NCBI GenBank assembly: GCA_027604505.1
Contig: JADIIX010000037.1
Coordinates: 62,001 to 126,000 of the forward strand
Origin: Gonapodya sp. JEL0774
Taxonomy: Eukaryota; Monoblepharomycota; Monoblepharidomycetes; Monoblepharidales; Gonapodyaceae
Reading direction: 5' to 3'
Length of the DNA stretch: 64,000 bases
Of the stretch, positions 37,124 through 48,553 are shown piece after piece. The notes under the pieces were generated by a model that was not told where the DNA came from, did no database searches, and worked only from the letters and a program-made list of their open reading frames with translations. The position numbers and the translations under genes are program-made. Numbering within the stretch: the stretch's first letter is position 1; the number at the start of each line of letters is the position of its first letter.

Positions 37124-37310
37124 AAAATCTCTTGTACCATACCCTACAAATCAACAGGTGAATGTTTTTACTGCAATTTATGATTTCTTGATATTTTGGG
37201 TAATATTTTGCTGTATGTACATACAGCAAAATAATATCAAGAAGTCATAAATAGAAGTCTATGTATCTATTGATTTGTATGGTATCAAACAAGAAACTTT
37301 TACACACAGA
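37124..37310. repeat. MITE-like inverted-repeat hairpin abutting the pirin 1 stop codon
   Basis: About 187 nt forming a long imperfect palindrome centred near 37218, with arms of roughly 85-95 nt. The centre GCTGTATGTACATACAGC is a perfect palindrome. Outer parts pair as CTACAAATCAA (about 37143) with TTGATTTGTATGG (about 37270), and TCTCTTG with CAAGAAACT. It is AT-rich and non-coding. It could be a foldback MITE remnant or a strong 3'-end hairpin of the pirin mRNA; the arms begin directly at the stop codon. Confidence 0.7.
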
Positions 37311-37702
37311 TATTATGTATGTTACGTGGTCCGATTGAGTCGAAAAAAATATCATACACACGATACAAATCATTTGAATGTTTTTGGGCTTTTGCTGGGC
37401 CCGTAACACGTGATAGCAACAATGAGTGACGATGCGGCGCCAAACGCAACCTCCTGGGTGAAAACTATAATTCTGGAGGAGAGACTGGGATGAGGGGACA
37501 TAAGATACGGTATCAGATAAAGGAATGTGTAACCAAATTATTGCATGGAGAAATCGTCACATTTATAGTTCTCCATTGTGCTTGTTGAACGATTGCCCAC
37601 CACCAGTGATCACGCTCAGCGCTCAGGGTGCTGGTTTTCCTTAAGGGTGACTGAGCGACCGTGGGTTATCGCAAATGAACTCGCATTTTTATAACAAAGC
37701 CC
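37311..37702. other. Spacer before TF3
   Basis: 392 nt with no recognised gene. It holds the presumptive TF3 promoter and does not visibly match the promoters of TF1 and TF2. Confidence 0.45.
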
Positions 37703-40453
37703 ATGATACACCTATCAAACGTCCCGTCTCCTGTTGCGTACAGGCCGCGCCTACGTCCTACTTGTGATGGTTGCGTGAAACGGAAAGTGCACTGCGATGG
37801 ATCCGCGGAGCAGGTGACTGTTTGTCGGGAAGCATTCGTGACTCGCATTTCCTTTTATTCCGATCGTTTTGCTTCATAGCTCAAATCATGCACCCGATGC
37901 ATTCGTCTCGGTGCTCCCTGCAACTTTTCCTTTCTTCGGAAGCCGAGGAAACGGACTCCACCGCTACGTGTGTCCGAGGACTCAGGTTCACGTAGCAATC
38001 TTCCTCCTCCTTCTTCAACCGATTCGCATTTTGACGGTCTGCACAATCTTCTGGGGATTGGGAGACCGAATCTTCCGAGCCTGATGGTACATAATGACGC
38101 TCAGTCATTCATAAACAGTCCAGAGTTGACAAACCACCTACGCACGCCGTGGAATTTACTGCAGTCCAGAGACGGGCACGACACACAGCGACTGGAGAGA
38201 TTATTCGACCCAGATTCCAGTTTGGTGCAACTTAATGGGAAGAGAAATGCTTTTGACTTCGATGCTGCGCGACTTCCACGGGAGCTCTCGATTTTCGACG
38301 ATGTAAGTACACAATATGATGTAGCACACCAGTATCAAGTCCGCCGGAGTTGCTATTCGAATGGTTATGTTGAGCCTCTGGTTCAATGACCTTGGAATGC
38401 AATGATGTTCGTGCATTGTCAAACAGAGCACCGACTCCCATCTTTTTGTGGGATGCGGATACTAAGAACCTGTTTCCCCAACCCAAACTATCAGCTTGCA
38501 CCACCAACAGACAGTGATGTTATCAACCGGCTTGTGGGCATGTTCTTCCAGTCAACTAACAAACTGGATGTTATCCACCCGCCGTCCTTCTTATCCTCTC
38601 CTCGTCCCAACCCCATCCTGCTGTATTCGATCCTCTCTTCCGTTGGAGCCCAACACGAGAATCTCGATATCCGGTTAACCGCACGGAGGGTTTTCTATCC
38701 ACGCCTTCAAAAGCTCTTAAGAACTGAATGGGAATCACCTACACTGGAGGGAGTGATCGGCTTAATGCATGCAAGAATCCTTGCAGGTCACTGGAAACTG
38801 GTGGGTTGTGTTTGTTGATGACGTCAGATGTGGCAACCCGCCTCACATCTTCTTTACGTATCGCATCGTTCACTCGATCGCAATCAGTGGAAGCAATCGG
38901 GACTTTTCATCACTCACCTCCTCTCCTCCATCCACTACCTCGGCCTCCATTCCGACAACATATCTCCTACCGTCTTTCTATCTCGCGCAGGACTCCCAAC
39001 GCCGGACCCTTGGGTCACCCGCGAGACTGCGCGAAGGGTATTTTGGGTGGCGACGAGCATGGACACAATCTCCGCTGCATCTTCTAATGTGCCCAGGATG
39101 ATGTCGGCAGATGAGACGAGGGGGGCGAGGTTGCCCTGTCCGATGAGGTGGGTGTGCAACTGGGACGATACAGGAGAGATGATGAGGTTGGCAAGATGTC
39201 GTAAGCTTGGACCTGATCTGTTCAACTGTTTCACGCTGCGATGTTGAAAAACTTCATTGAAGTTCAACTTCTTGTATTCGTTTTACGCAGCGAATGGAAT
39301 GCTCCTTCCTTGCCCTCCTCCCCACATACGGTCATGCCAACTCTTGGTGAAATCCTTAACGCCTCGCACTCTGATTCCACTTCCCGCCCGTTCCTCACTC
39401 CCGCGTGCCTCTACGCAGCCTTTTTGTATCTATTCGGTCGTATTGTAGATTTTCATCGGTATTGCACTGCTGGTGGGTGGCTCCATTTCGCCCCACCTGA
39501 CGGAAAGCCTGCGAGGAGGGTACGAGGTATGGTGGAGGAACTCGAGGAGGAGTTGGTTGTGTGGAAGAATATGATTGGCGGCTTGTCGGACGTTGATGGC
39601 GAGTGCACAGACACAATAGTGGTGAATCTGAATCTGGCGTATCATGCTCTGTGGACTGGTGAGTTGGCGGAGTTGATGGACGTAGGTCTAGAGGATTGAA
39701 GCAACCTAACCTTCCGGGGATCGCGTTGTCTCGACTGATTTTGGTATAGTGCTCCACGGCCCTTCTCTCTCTCTCATCAAATTTGGATACGAACTTCTCA
39801 CTCCCGCGGAGCACCGTCCACCGCAAGCGATCCACAACCAAAAGGCAGAGGATGTAGTGGACGCCTGGGTAGGTATTTCTTGGAGTATTTTCGACAGTAT
39901 CCGTTGTCACCTGATTATGGATGTGTTCTGTTGTGGCAGAGCTCGTCGACGTCCTTCGTGACGGCGGTCTCGCACGCCTTTGAAGCATCAAATCTACTCT
40001 CTGTGTTACCTCAAAATCAGTCGACGTCTCAAGGACTTCCGGCGAGTGTGATAGTGTACTAGTGAGTTTCAGTTCGCTGCAAACGCCAGAATTTCCAACC
40101 ACCACTGAACACATTGCGGCTCGCATGCGCTTCTATGACTATTGAACGATTCTAGCCTTGGCCACATCGCCGTCATTCTTCTCCTTCCCGCTCTCCGCAT
40201 GCAGCAAGCTGGTATGCAGGTTCAAGACATCCGTCAGCGGACGCACATCATTATCGCCAAGATGCGTCTCCTGGAGAGCGCATCAGGTTCATCCGTTTTG
40301 AACTTGGTGATATCTCTTGTAGAACTGTTGCTGCAGAAGCTGGATGGAAGGATGGAAAGCTTTGATTCGATGGCTGTGAGGTTGTTTGAGCCGGAACAGA
40401 GCGATTCTGTGACGGATGCCATCGTTGGAACTGAGCAAATTGAAGCAGCATGA
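37703..40453 (+). CDS. Zn2Cys6 transcription factor TF3, diverged paralogue, 668 aa
   Basis: Third member of the array. Exons: 37703-37813, 37880-38302, 38495-38800, 38888-39147, 39291-39658, 39750-39868, 39940-40061, 40156-40453. Exons 3-7 have exactly the same lengths as in TF1 and TF2 (306, 260, 368, 119, 122 nt). The cluster is CDGCVKRKVHC plus CTRCIRLGAPC with a nine-residue linker. Here the first intron (66 nt) ends in an in-frame TAG, so splicing is required to make the cluster. The middle domain retains PSFLSSPRPNPILLYSI, ARRVFYPRLQKLL and PWVTRETARRVFWVATS. Exon 2, the linker between cluster and middle domain, is the most diverged part. Duplication predates the TF1/TF2 split. Confidence 0.88.
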
Positions 40454-41602
40454 AAATCAAGTATGGACCTGACTGGACTCAAACAAACTTGGGCTTGTGC
40501 TGATGGCTTCGTCCCGTTGTTATATAATCCATTGTTGATCTTCTCGCGTGAGAGTCAGGGAAGTATAGCACTCAGATCAAAGGGAGGATCTAGCGACTAA
40601 TTAGTGCTTTATTGGCGTATATGCTTATTGCCCTTCTCCCCTGTCATTGCTACGTGTAACCCTCGTATTATAGGATACCAGAGAATACAATCATTCTGAG
40701 ATTAGGTTGTCTTTGTCTCCTTTAGATAATCAACTTTGTAATACTTTATGTACGCAAATGAGTTTGAACAGTGCAACGGGACCGAAAGAAAGTCGGAGGT
40801 GTAACCAAGCAACTGGATACAGCTTCACGAAAACTGAAACTGCATTCAGTTTGAAATCTGAGAGCCCCACTGAACAAAGGACTTCCCCGAGTGGTCGAGT
40901 GATGGAAAGATATGGGTACAAGGTTATATGTATTATGTGAGCTGCCATAGCAGATTTGTTCTTTCGGTGAATGATGTGAACTGAACTGATTGGAGCTCGT
41001 TGAATAGTCGGCACAATGAGAAGGCCTATCTCACAACAAGACAGTCGCCATCTGCAGCACAAGATATTCGTCTCAGCAAGTAGTAGTTAACAATGAGATA
41101 GTTTACAGTAATTAGTAGTTGACTCTGAACAAGATGTCATCCAGATTGATTTCACGAAGGGGTTTTGATTGGACCCCTTGCGCCATAAGTGGCGCAGAAG
41201 TCACGAGTTTGTGTCCCTCAGGCTCATAAGCCATCAGCTCTCACACAAGTTTCATCAGAGCCGCTTTCAGGTGAGCTTGTTACCACAAGTTCAAGAACGT
41301 GAACGCTGAAGGGAAGAGTCACAAAGCCGGAGGTGGTGGTTCCCGCGAGGCAGTGCGCGTGCTGGTGTGGATCGGCGCCGGTTTCCGTGGGGAGGGAGAC
41401 ACGAATTTCATATCGGAGCATACGACTTTGTACCAGAACTAAGCGTATTTGCGAGAGACACAAGAGCAGGTTTGGGAAGAGCCGTCAAACCAGTCCAGAA
41501 CGGTGGTCGCGTGACCCACCTTTCCGGACAAGCGCAAGCTCAATTTTCCCCTCTTTTTTTCCCTTCCAACGCCCATTCCTTCCTTTTCGCAGTTTGGTTA
41601 GA
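40454..41602. other. Intergenic 1.15 kb, no gene recognised
   Basis: Between TF3 and the subtilase. Only short frames without motifs. The final part, roughly 41500-41602, is CT-rich (TTTTCCCCTCTTTTTTTCCC) as expected for a fungal 5' leader or promoter. Confidence 0.5.
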
Positions 41603-43466
41603 ATGCGGTTTGCACGTATCGTAACCGCTCTGGCCCTTGTGGGTTCCGCGTTGGCCGCTCCCTACAAGCTGCCCCACTTCACCGAATCTGAGGAGGCAAC
41701 TGGTGAACCAAGCTACAACGTAGCCCCTCTCCTTTCTTCTACCAACGCTGCGGTTATTCCTGACCGGTACGTCGTTGTACTGAAGAAGGACCTTCACCCC
41801 GATACTGTGCGATCGCACAGTTTGTGGGTCGGCGAGTCGTGCGACCACTACAGCAAGCACAGCAAGCGAGACTCGCTTGGTGTCATATTTTCTGGTGTTA
41901 AGAACTTCTTCAGCGTCGGCGACTCGTTCAAAGGGTACGCCGGTCACTTTGACGGAAGTGTCCTTGACCTCATTAGGAGCCATCCTGATGTGAGTACTAC
42001 ATCGATCAATCACATTGGACAAGACGACATAGCACGCGAGAATTCGAAAGTAGTTTTGATCTTGGAAAGTCGGGATTCGAATCATGTTTGGGAAGTTTGA
42101 CCTCTTTGACCTTTTTCACCTCCCTTGATTCAGGTTGCGTACGTCGAGCGCGACATGCTGGTACACACCTACGACACCCGTGTCGCTCAGCACAACGTCC
42201 CCTCGTGGGGCCTGTCTCGGGTCTCGCACCGCAAGCACCCTTCTCCCAAGGAGTATGAAGAGTACGATTACGACTCCGCTGCCGGCGAGGGTGTTGTGGC
42301 GTACATTATTGACACCGGTGTGAATGTCCACCACGAGGACTTTGAGGGACGGGCCGTGTGGGGTAAAACCATCCCCGACGATGGCGATGTGGATGGAAAC
42401 GGCCACGGTTCCCACGTTGCTGGCACTGTTGCTGGAAAGACTTTTGGCATTGCAAAGAAAGGTGTGTTTTTTGAGGATGTCAAGGTCCTTGATTCCTAGT
42501 GTGTTTTCGGATGTGACCATCACTTTGCTTTTCCATTGTCACACTCCTCAGCCACAATCAAGGCGGTGAAGGTGCTCTCATCAAATGGCTCTGGTACTCT
42601 CTCTGACGTTATCGCCGGCATTGAATGGGCTGTCCAGGACCACCAAAAGCGGGAGGCGGAAGCCCTTCTCGCTGAATCGTCGGAAGCCCTTCTCGCTGAA
42701 TCATCGGGCGTCGAGGTGGAGAAGAAGAAGCCTAAGCAACCCGCACCTGCTCCTGGCAAGCCCGAACCCGCACCCGGCAAACCTGCCTCTAAAGTCAAGT
42801 CGGTTGCGAACATGAGCTTGGGTGGAGGAAAGTCAAGGGGTTTGGATGCTGCAGTTGATGCGGTGAGTTGAATTTATCAGATTTGCCATCTGAAGTATCC
42901 GCTGTTCTGAAGTGATTCTTACGGATTTCTACGTCTTCAACTTTTATTCGATCAGGCTGTCGAAGCTGGCATTCATTTTGCGGTTGCGGCTGGCAATGAC
43001 GCCACTGATGCGTGCCGTTACTCCCCCGCTGGCTCTGCCCTTGCTGTCACCGTTGGTGCCACTACCGTTGACGATTCTGTCGCCTGGTTCTCAAACCACG
43101 GCAAATGTGTGGACGTCTTCGCACCCGGCCGTGATATTACCAGCAGCTGGATCGGCTCCACCACTGCCACCAACACCATCTCGGGTACAAGTATGGCCAG
43201 CCCTCACGTGTGCGGTCTCTTGGCCTTGTTGCTAAGCGAGGAGAAATACTCTGGCATGACCACTACTGAGTTGAAGGTGGGTCAAAAACTTTTAAACAGT
43301 CATTTGGAACTCGGGCGGCTGATCGTATCATAATCCATTCGCTTGCTGGCAGGATGCTGTTATTGGACTCGCAACTAACGGTCTTATCACCGGACTCCCG
43401 AGCTACAGCCCCACCGTTAACAAGCTCATCTACAACGATCCTCCCGCTACTGCAGCTGACGAGTAG
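41603..43466 (+). CDS. Secreted subtilisin-like protease, proteinase K/cerevisin type, 486 aa
   Basis: S8 serine endopeptidase. Exons: 41603-41989, 42134-42461, 42552-42862, 42956-43276, 43353-43466. Order: signal peptide (FARIVTALALVGSALA), inhibitor I9 propeptide (DRYVVVLKKDLHPDTVRSH to HPDVAYVERD), then catalytic domain. Active-site elements are YIIDTGV (Asp about 189), NGHGSHVAGT (His about 220), the oxyanion AAGND, and GTSMASPHV (Ser about 421). Cys in ACRYSPA and GKCVDVFAPG agree with the proteinase K disulfide pattern. A Lys/Pro/Ala/Glu-rich insertion of roughly 40 residues sits between GIEWAVQDHQKR and SVANMSLGGG, where relatives have a short loop. It begins with an exact-length 24-nt tandem duplication (42659-42682 and 42683-42706, repeating EALLAESS) and continues with two PAPGKP units. 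Confidence 0.92.
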
Positions 43467-43829
43467 ATGGGATGTGCGGGTGGCTTTTGCATGTGTTGTA
43501 CTGTAGTTGGGGTGTGACGACAGTTACTAGTTGTAATTGTGAAGCATGGACGTCATTTGCAGCTTTATGGTTGATGTATGTAGAATACTGTGAAAACATG
43601 ATGTTGGATTGTTACCTTTCTCTTGTACGATTCGTACTCCTTTTGATACAGTAGAACACAGTTGCTGTGATGGTCGAGAGTCGTTCCATGAGCGGGGTTT
43701 AGAATATTTGTCTAATGTCAAAACTCTTGTAAATAACGACTAATATTCGTCTAATGTCAAACCTCGTGTCACCAACGACTAAGTCTAAATGCTATCTACG
43801 TACACAAGTGAAGTACGCACAACAAGATC
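43467..43829. other. Convergent spacer after subtilase
   Basis: 363 nt between the subtilase stop and the pirin 2 stop on the opposite strand. It holds a short imperfect repeat around 43698-43785 (two copies of a TATT-GTCTAATGTCAAA-type segment followed by CTCGTG/CTCTTG and AACGACTAA). Nothing coding was seen. Confidence 0.5.
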
Positions 43830-45165
43830 TCAGGCGAGATCCATGAGTACAACTTCGGCAACACCCTGTCCATCGTTTCTCACCACCAAACCGCCAGATT
43901 GGACATCGAATCCATTGACGAACATTCCATCCCCATGTGAGAGTGTCGTTTCTCCAGCACTCGAAGAATCGGTGGATCCCGGAACTGAGACGGTAAGCTT
44001 TGCGCGCGGGTTGTTTTGGACGAGGTGCAGATAGAGGCGACGCGGAGAGTGTTCGGATTGATCAATGGCTGCGCTTTGCCCAAGTTCTGGCGTCCTGTAT
44101 ACAATTTCGATTCCTGGGTCCAATAGTGCCGCAGACATCCAAAAGTCGCTGTGTATCGCTATGGGCTTGCTCGCGTCTGGATGTGTCGGCTGGACAGCGT
44201 CTCGTTTGTTCTCAGGGGCGATCAAGGTGGCAAATTGATTCTTCTTGCACGAGTCTGGGAAGTTACCCGTGGCATATCCGGGACGAAGGCGCGTGTTGGA
44301 GGGGAGGTTCCATATCTGCAGGAAGTGCACAGGGTCGGTCTGTGAGGCGTTGTATTCACTGTGCGAAAGTACGGCGCCCGCGTCAGTGACATGCAAGCAA
44401 AAAGCGAATGACGGGAGTCACTGACTGGGAGTCTCACCTATGAGCGATGCCAGTACCGGCGGTCGTGAACTGAATGTTTCCTCTGCCCACGATTTCGTGG
44501 TGGCCGGCGCTGTCCTTGTGCTCGAGCTGCCCGTCGACCACGTAGCTGAATATTTCGTACGCTCTGATAGTAATGCGGAGAACAAAAGAAAGGAGGGCAT
44601 GAATGTATTTCGCAATACGTACACCAGCAAAGAAGACACTTACTGGTGAGGGTGGGCGCCAAACCCCTTCCCAGGCTTGACCTTGTCCTCATTCAGGACC
44701 CTCAGAGATCCAAAACCATCGAACTTGGGGTCGTAGTAGTTGGCGAAGGAGAAGGTCTGGTGATAGGACATGAGACCCCGTCAGTCCATAGTTGCAACGT
44801 AATGCACCAACACCACTTCACGAATGGGACAATCCCTTACGTGGTGAGTATCAAGCCATCCAAGGTTGGCGTGCCCACGGTCCACACTCTTCCTCACGGT
44901 GAAAGTTGGTGCCATTAGAAGTTTCTTGATTGTTATTGCAGTTGTGTTCTTGTGACTTGCTCGAGTTGATTCACTCGTAATGTGAAGTAATGTGAAGTGT
45001 ATCGCTTGAGGAACTTGAGATGATACAGGTCGCATCGCAGAGTAGCCGTTTTATAGCACTCGAGCGTTTCCGGATTCATAATCTGTTCGTTCTCGTGCAT
45101 TCCAGTTCTTCACAGAACTTTGATAACAGGGACGGCTCGGGTAAACATAATGACACGCTCCAGAT
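43815..45165 (+). repeat. Inverted repeat, left arm (pirin 2 unit)
   Basis: Nearly identical, in reverse complement, to about 53805-55130. It carries the whole pirin 2 gene, the common leader/promoter and the first about 145 nt of the F-box gene. Compared with the right arm it differs by scattered substitutions and by small indels in intron 1 and the leader (a duplicated AATGTGAAGT unit and an extra segment near 44932). Edges were placed where similarity stops by eye. Confidence 0.85.
43830..44915 (-). CDS. Pirin-like cupin protein 2, 280 aa
   Basis: Minus-strand twin of pirin 3. Exons from the start: 44841-44915, 44644-44756, 44438-44563, 43830-44358, the same lengths as in pirin 3. Metal-ligand motifs are intact: [10 protein letters not shown] for the His pair, and the third His with Glu in GIAHSEYN across the last splice. 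Compared with pirin 3 only about three residues differ (for example VDRG for ADRG, LGQSAA for LGQNAA, VQSGG for VQCGG). The C-terminal half contains a Ser-rich loop (STDSSSAGE) missing from pirin 1. Expression probably starts from the short leader between this gene and the F-box fragment at 45020. Confidence 0.88.
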
Positions 45166-45193
45166 GGCTCTTCCTTCCTTCATGCCTTCCTGA
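45020..45193 (+). pseudogene. Truncated 5' copy of the F-box gene at 52525-53806
   Basis: The first about 145 nt, from the ATGATACAGGTCGCATC segment on, match the upstream/5' end of the minus-strand F-box gene (53805-53950). Similarity then stops and a stop codon follows after 57 codons. It is a duplication relic carried along with pirin 2, not a working F-box gene. Whether the matching stretch is leader or coding sequence in the intact gene is open. Confidence 0.65.
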
Positions 45194-45543
45194 ATATTGG
45201 GAATATGTGACCCTCTTTCCCTGCTCTTAAATCCATTGAATATGCGATAACACGCTACATTGATTTTCCTGATGGCCGACGGGCGCGTAGTTGTGTCAAA
45301 ATGGAAGAAGCAGAGGTAACAAGTCACCCTTAAGTCTCCAAAAATCCCCAAAATATACCAAGCAATAAACATCCAGAACAACAGGAATCTGTAACCCCAA
45401 TACAAAAATGTGTTTCGTTTTGACCGCTTCATTGTGCCATCACAAGGCGCTCCATGAATGTGGAATGCCAACCCGGCCGTCCCAACATCATTCTGGGATT
45501 GAAATCGATTTCATTTAAGGTTCGCATCTCCGATCTCCGCACG

Positions 45544-46796
45544 ATGCCCCCCAAGACGGCAAGTACGGCAAAGACAAAGGCGAAACCGGCGGCAGATGCC
45601 CCAGCAAAGACCAAATCGGACGCTCCAGCAAAAGCTCCAACCAAACCGCGGACTCGCAAACCCAAGGGAGCGGCGACTGCGACTCAGCAATCCGCTTCTC
45701 TCTCTCCCATTCTCATAGTCATAGGCCTGCTTGTACCCATCATAGCGACGCTGGCGGCCGGCTTCGTCTACCGCGATGCGGTGATCCCCCACCTTCCACC
45801 ACAACTAAAAGTCGTCATACCCCAATCTTGGCTCCCCGTGGAGCTTTCGGAATTCCACAAACTTGAGGCTACTGACATCAATGGCACTATATTCAAGTTT
45901 GATAAGCTGAGGGGCAAGGTTCGTCGAAATGCCTAGAAATCACAGACTGGCGTCCATCCCTTGATTGAGCGGAGTACGAATCACAGATTTGGAGCACAAA
46001 GTGGAGCAAACATAAGAAGGAATCTCTTTTGGAATCACTTATCTTCAACAGAACTGGAAAGTTCTGATGGTGGAAGCAAATCACGACAATTTCTCCCCTA
46101 CTCAACAACTCAACGTAACGTCCTGCACAGGGGAACTCGGACGTCGGTCGTCCGGTGAAATCACTTCGATCATGGTCCCTTCCCTCAGGCTATCGCTGCC
46201 CACAAACTCGCTCACTCATGTCCCACCTCCACAGGTTGTACTCATCGTCAACGTAGCTTCCAAATGCTCCTACACACCACAGTATGGTGGTCTCCAAGAC
46301 CTCTATGCTAAATTTCGGGACCGAGGATTAGAAGTTTTGGCGTTCCCGTCCAATGAATTTGGCCAACAAGAACCCGGCGGAGATAAGGAAATCGGAGAGT
46401 TTGCGAGGAACGGATATAAGGTGGAGGTAGGTTGAAGAGATTCTTGAGAGAATGCCGTTAAAACTGGGCGTGCGCGCGCGGGGTAGGATATGCATGCGAA
46501 TACGAGTCAACAAGGGAGGATTGGAACCATTGCTGAGGTATATTTTATTCCAACCAATCATCTCCACCCAGTTTCCCCTAATGTCCAAAATCCACACCAA
46601 CGGGCCGTCTGAACATCCTGTCTTCACCTTCCTCAAGGCGGCGTTACCTATAGGGAAAGACCGACAACCTGACATTGCGTGGAACTTCGAAAAGTTTCTG
46701 ATTTCCAGGAATGGAACCCCCATAGAGAGGCACCTGAGCTCCACAAGGCCACGGTGGCTGGAGCCCCAGGTGGAAAGCGTGCTGGCGGAGATGTAG
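45544..46796 (+). CDS. Membrane-anchored glutathione peroxidase-like protein, 263 aa
   Basis: Thiol peroxidase of the non-selenium GPx family (fungal members usually use thioredoxin). Exons: 45544-45918, 46235-46426, 46572-46796; the first intron is 316 nt. The peroxidatic Cys lies in NVASKCSYTPQYGGLQ (about residue 136). FPSNEFGQQEPG supplies the Gln, and WNFEKFLI the Trp and Asn of the catalytic tetrad. The N-terminal 50 residues are Lys/Ala/Pro-rich, followed by one transmembrane helix (54-76, ILIVIGLLVPIIATLAAGFVY), so the catalytic domain is tethered to a membrane. Typical fungal GPx proteins are about 160-190 aa and soluble, so the anchored extension is notable. Lies inside the region bracketed by the pirin inverted repeat. 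Confidence 0.87.
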
Positions 46797-47189
46797 TGCT
46801 GAACAAAGTGGAAGGGGGAGGTTGGTTGTGGGTTTGGGTTATGCTCTTTTCACTGGTGCTTGCCGCTGTACACGCTCTCCCTCCGTGAAGCTCGACAAGC
46901 ATCTCACCCGAATCGAGCCTTGCTATTGTTCTGTGCGCCTCTACCAAATCACCGTGGACGCCGTGCAGGACGGCGGAAGGACATACACATATGTAGTACT
47001 CTATTTTACTGTAGTTCGTCATTGCAGGCCTGATTTTGTATAGCTCCCACCTGGTATAATTACAGACGTACTGTAGACCACAAAATCATGTTTCCGCACC
47101 TGGACGCATCTCGATGTCTGAATCATATTTGTTAGCGTGATCATGATTTCAAAGAAATTTGTACACGGCCTGCTACGCAGAGCTAACAA
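46797..47189. other. Convergent spacer
   Basis: 393 nt between the peroxidase and dehydrogenase stops. A hydrophobic short frame at 46822-47043 has no recognised features and is not considered a gene. Confidence 0.45.
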
Positions 47190-48383
47190 TTACGCCCGCG
47201 CCTTAAGTGGCGTCGCTTTGCCTGTCCTGTAATCGTAGAGGTCATTCCCTCGTGGTATTGACCGTATGACACGCGCCGCCAGGCTTTCATCCTCTATGGC
47301 TCGCATCATTGCGTCAGTGACTTGATCAATAGTCACCAGATGCTGCTGCATCATGCGGTGGAATTCCGAGTTGCTGTCAAAGCCGTTGAGGAATAACGGT
47401 GTTGGGGACGCATTTGGGAGAACAGCACTGAAAAACGGTACTACTCAACAAACGATATCAAAGACTGAAGCACAACCAAATCTTACTTGACACGGATCTG
47501 AGGTGCATATTGGTCCATGCAACGTGTGAAGTGAATCACAGCAGCTTTGCCAGCCTGTCGTCAAGGTTGAGCGGAAAAAATGCAAGAATCTTAAGCCGAT
47601 GACCTTCATAGACTTAAACGCACCGCATAAAGAGGTTCTTTTTGGGGTATTAAGCCGGCCATACTGGCGGTATTCACTACTACACCCTTCTTGCCAACCC
47701 TCTTCCAATGCACAATAGCGAGTTCAGTGGCGTAACATAGAGAAATGAAGTTGATGTTTGTCATTCGAATCTGCAAGAACATTGATTTGGTACAAGGAAG
47801 AATTGAGTGGGAAAACAATATGTTCGTCGATGCGACACCCACAAAGTGGTCGGGTTTCGCGTTCTCATCTTGTGCTTCGGTAGCTCGAGCCCAGTCACCA
47901 TCGGCGATACCTAAAAGCTGTCAAGTAAGACACGGGAGAGGGCAATTGATTTTTGTTTTGAATGTCTCACCTGCATTGTTGACGAGCACATCAAAACTCC
48001 CAAACTCTTTGAGAACACTGTCGATGAGTGACTTGACGCTGTGAGGCTGCGCCAAGTCGATTCGAATAAACGATGTCTTCACTCCGAATCTGAAAAAGGA
48101 ATGTAGGGTTATCGAGTCCTTGGAAGCAGCATGAACATCTCCGGCTCACTTCTTCGCGATATCCGCTGCCACCTTCTTTCCAGCTGCCTCTTGGACATCA
48201 ACTACCACGATATGTCCACCTTTTTGTGCTAACTTCTCCGAGAGGTTCAATCCAAATCCTGAGGCGCCTGTTCCACATAAACTGTGAAGTTTCCGGTGAC
48301 TGGTTGAGAAACTGGAAAGGAAGCTCACCCCCAGTTACGATGCACACCTTGCCACGAACGTCGAAGATGGCCTTGTCTGACAT
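47190..48383 (-). CDS. Short-chain dehydrogenase/reductase, 270 aa
   Basis: Classical SDR, similar in layout to 15-hydroxyprostaglandin-dehydrogenase-like enzymes, NAD(P)-dependent. Exons from the start: 48329-48383, 48150-48267, 47971-48089, 47843-47910, 47624-47770, 47487-47554, 47190-47427. Motifs restored by splicing are TGGASGFG (cofactor loop, residues 17-24), VDVQ with the Asp after strand 2 suggesting NAD preference, VLVNNAG (about 95), catalytic Ser in VVNTASMAGL (156), and Y-x3-K as YAAGK (168-172, across an intron). Then RVNAVLPNASPTPLF. Length is standard. A second ATG 42 nt upstream (48425) would add 14 residues. The substrate is not deducible. Confidence 0.9.
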
Positions 48384-48553
48384 CAGGTCGTGTGATGGAT
48401 AATAAAGGGGTCGGCTCGTCGGCACAAATTTGTTCCGAGCTTTGGATGAGTGCGAGCCATTACAGTTTGAGTGTAAAGTTTATTCCATTCGGAGATTGGA
48501 AGGGGGCAGCATAACTAAATAGATTCGAATAGTGTCTGCCGCCATTCTCATGT

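Noticed and set aside
39395-40126. 243-codon minus-strand frame across TF3 exons 5-7
   Set aside because: It crosses coding exons and introns of TF3, is not kept in the TF1/TF2 paralogues at the same length, and shows no motif.
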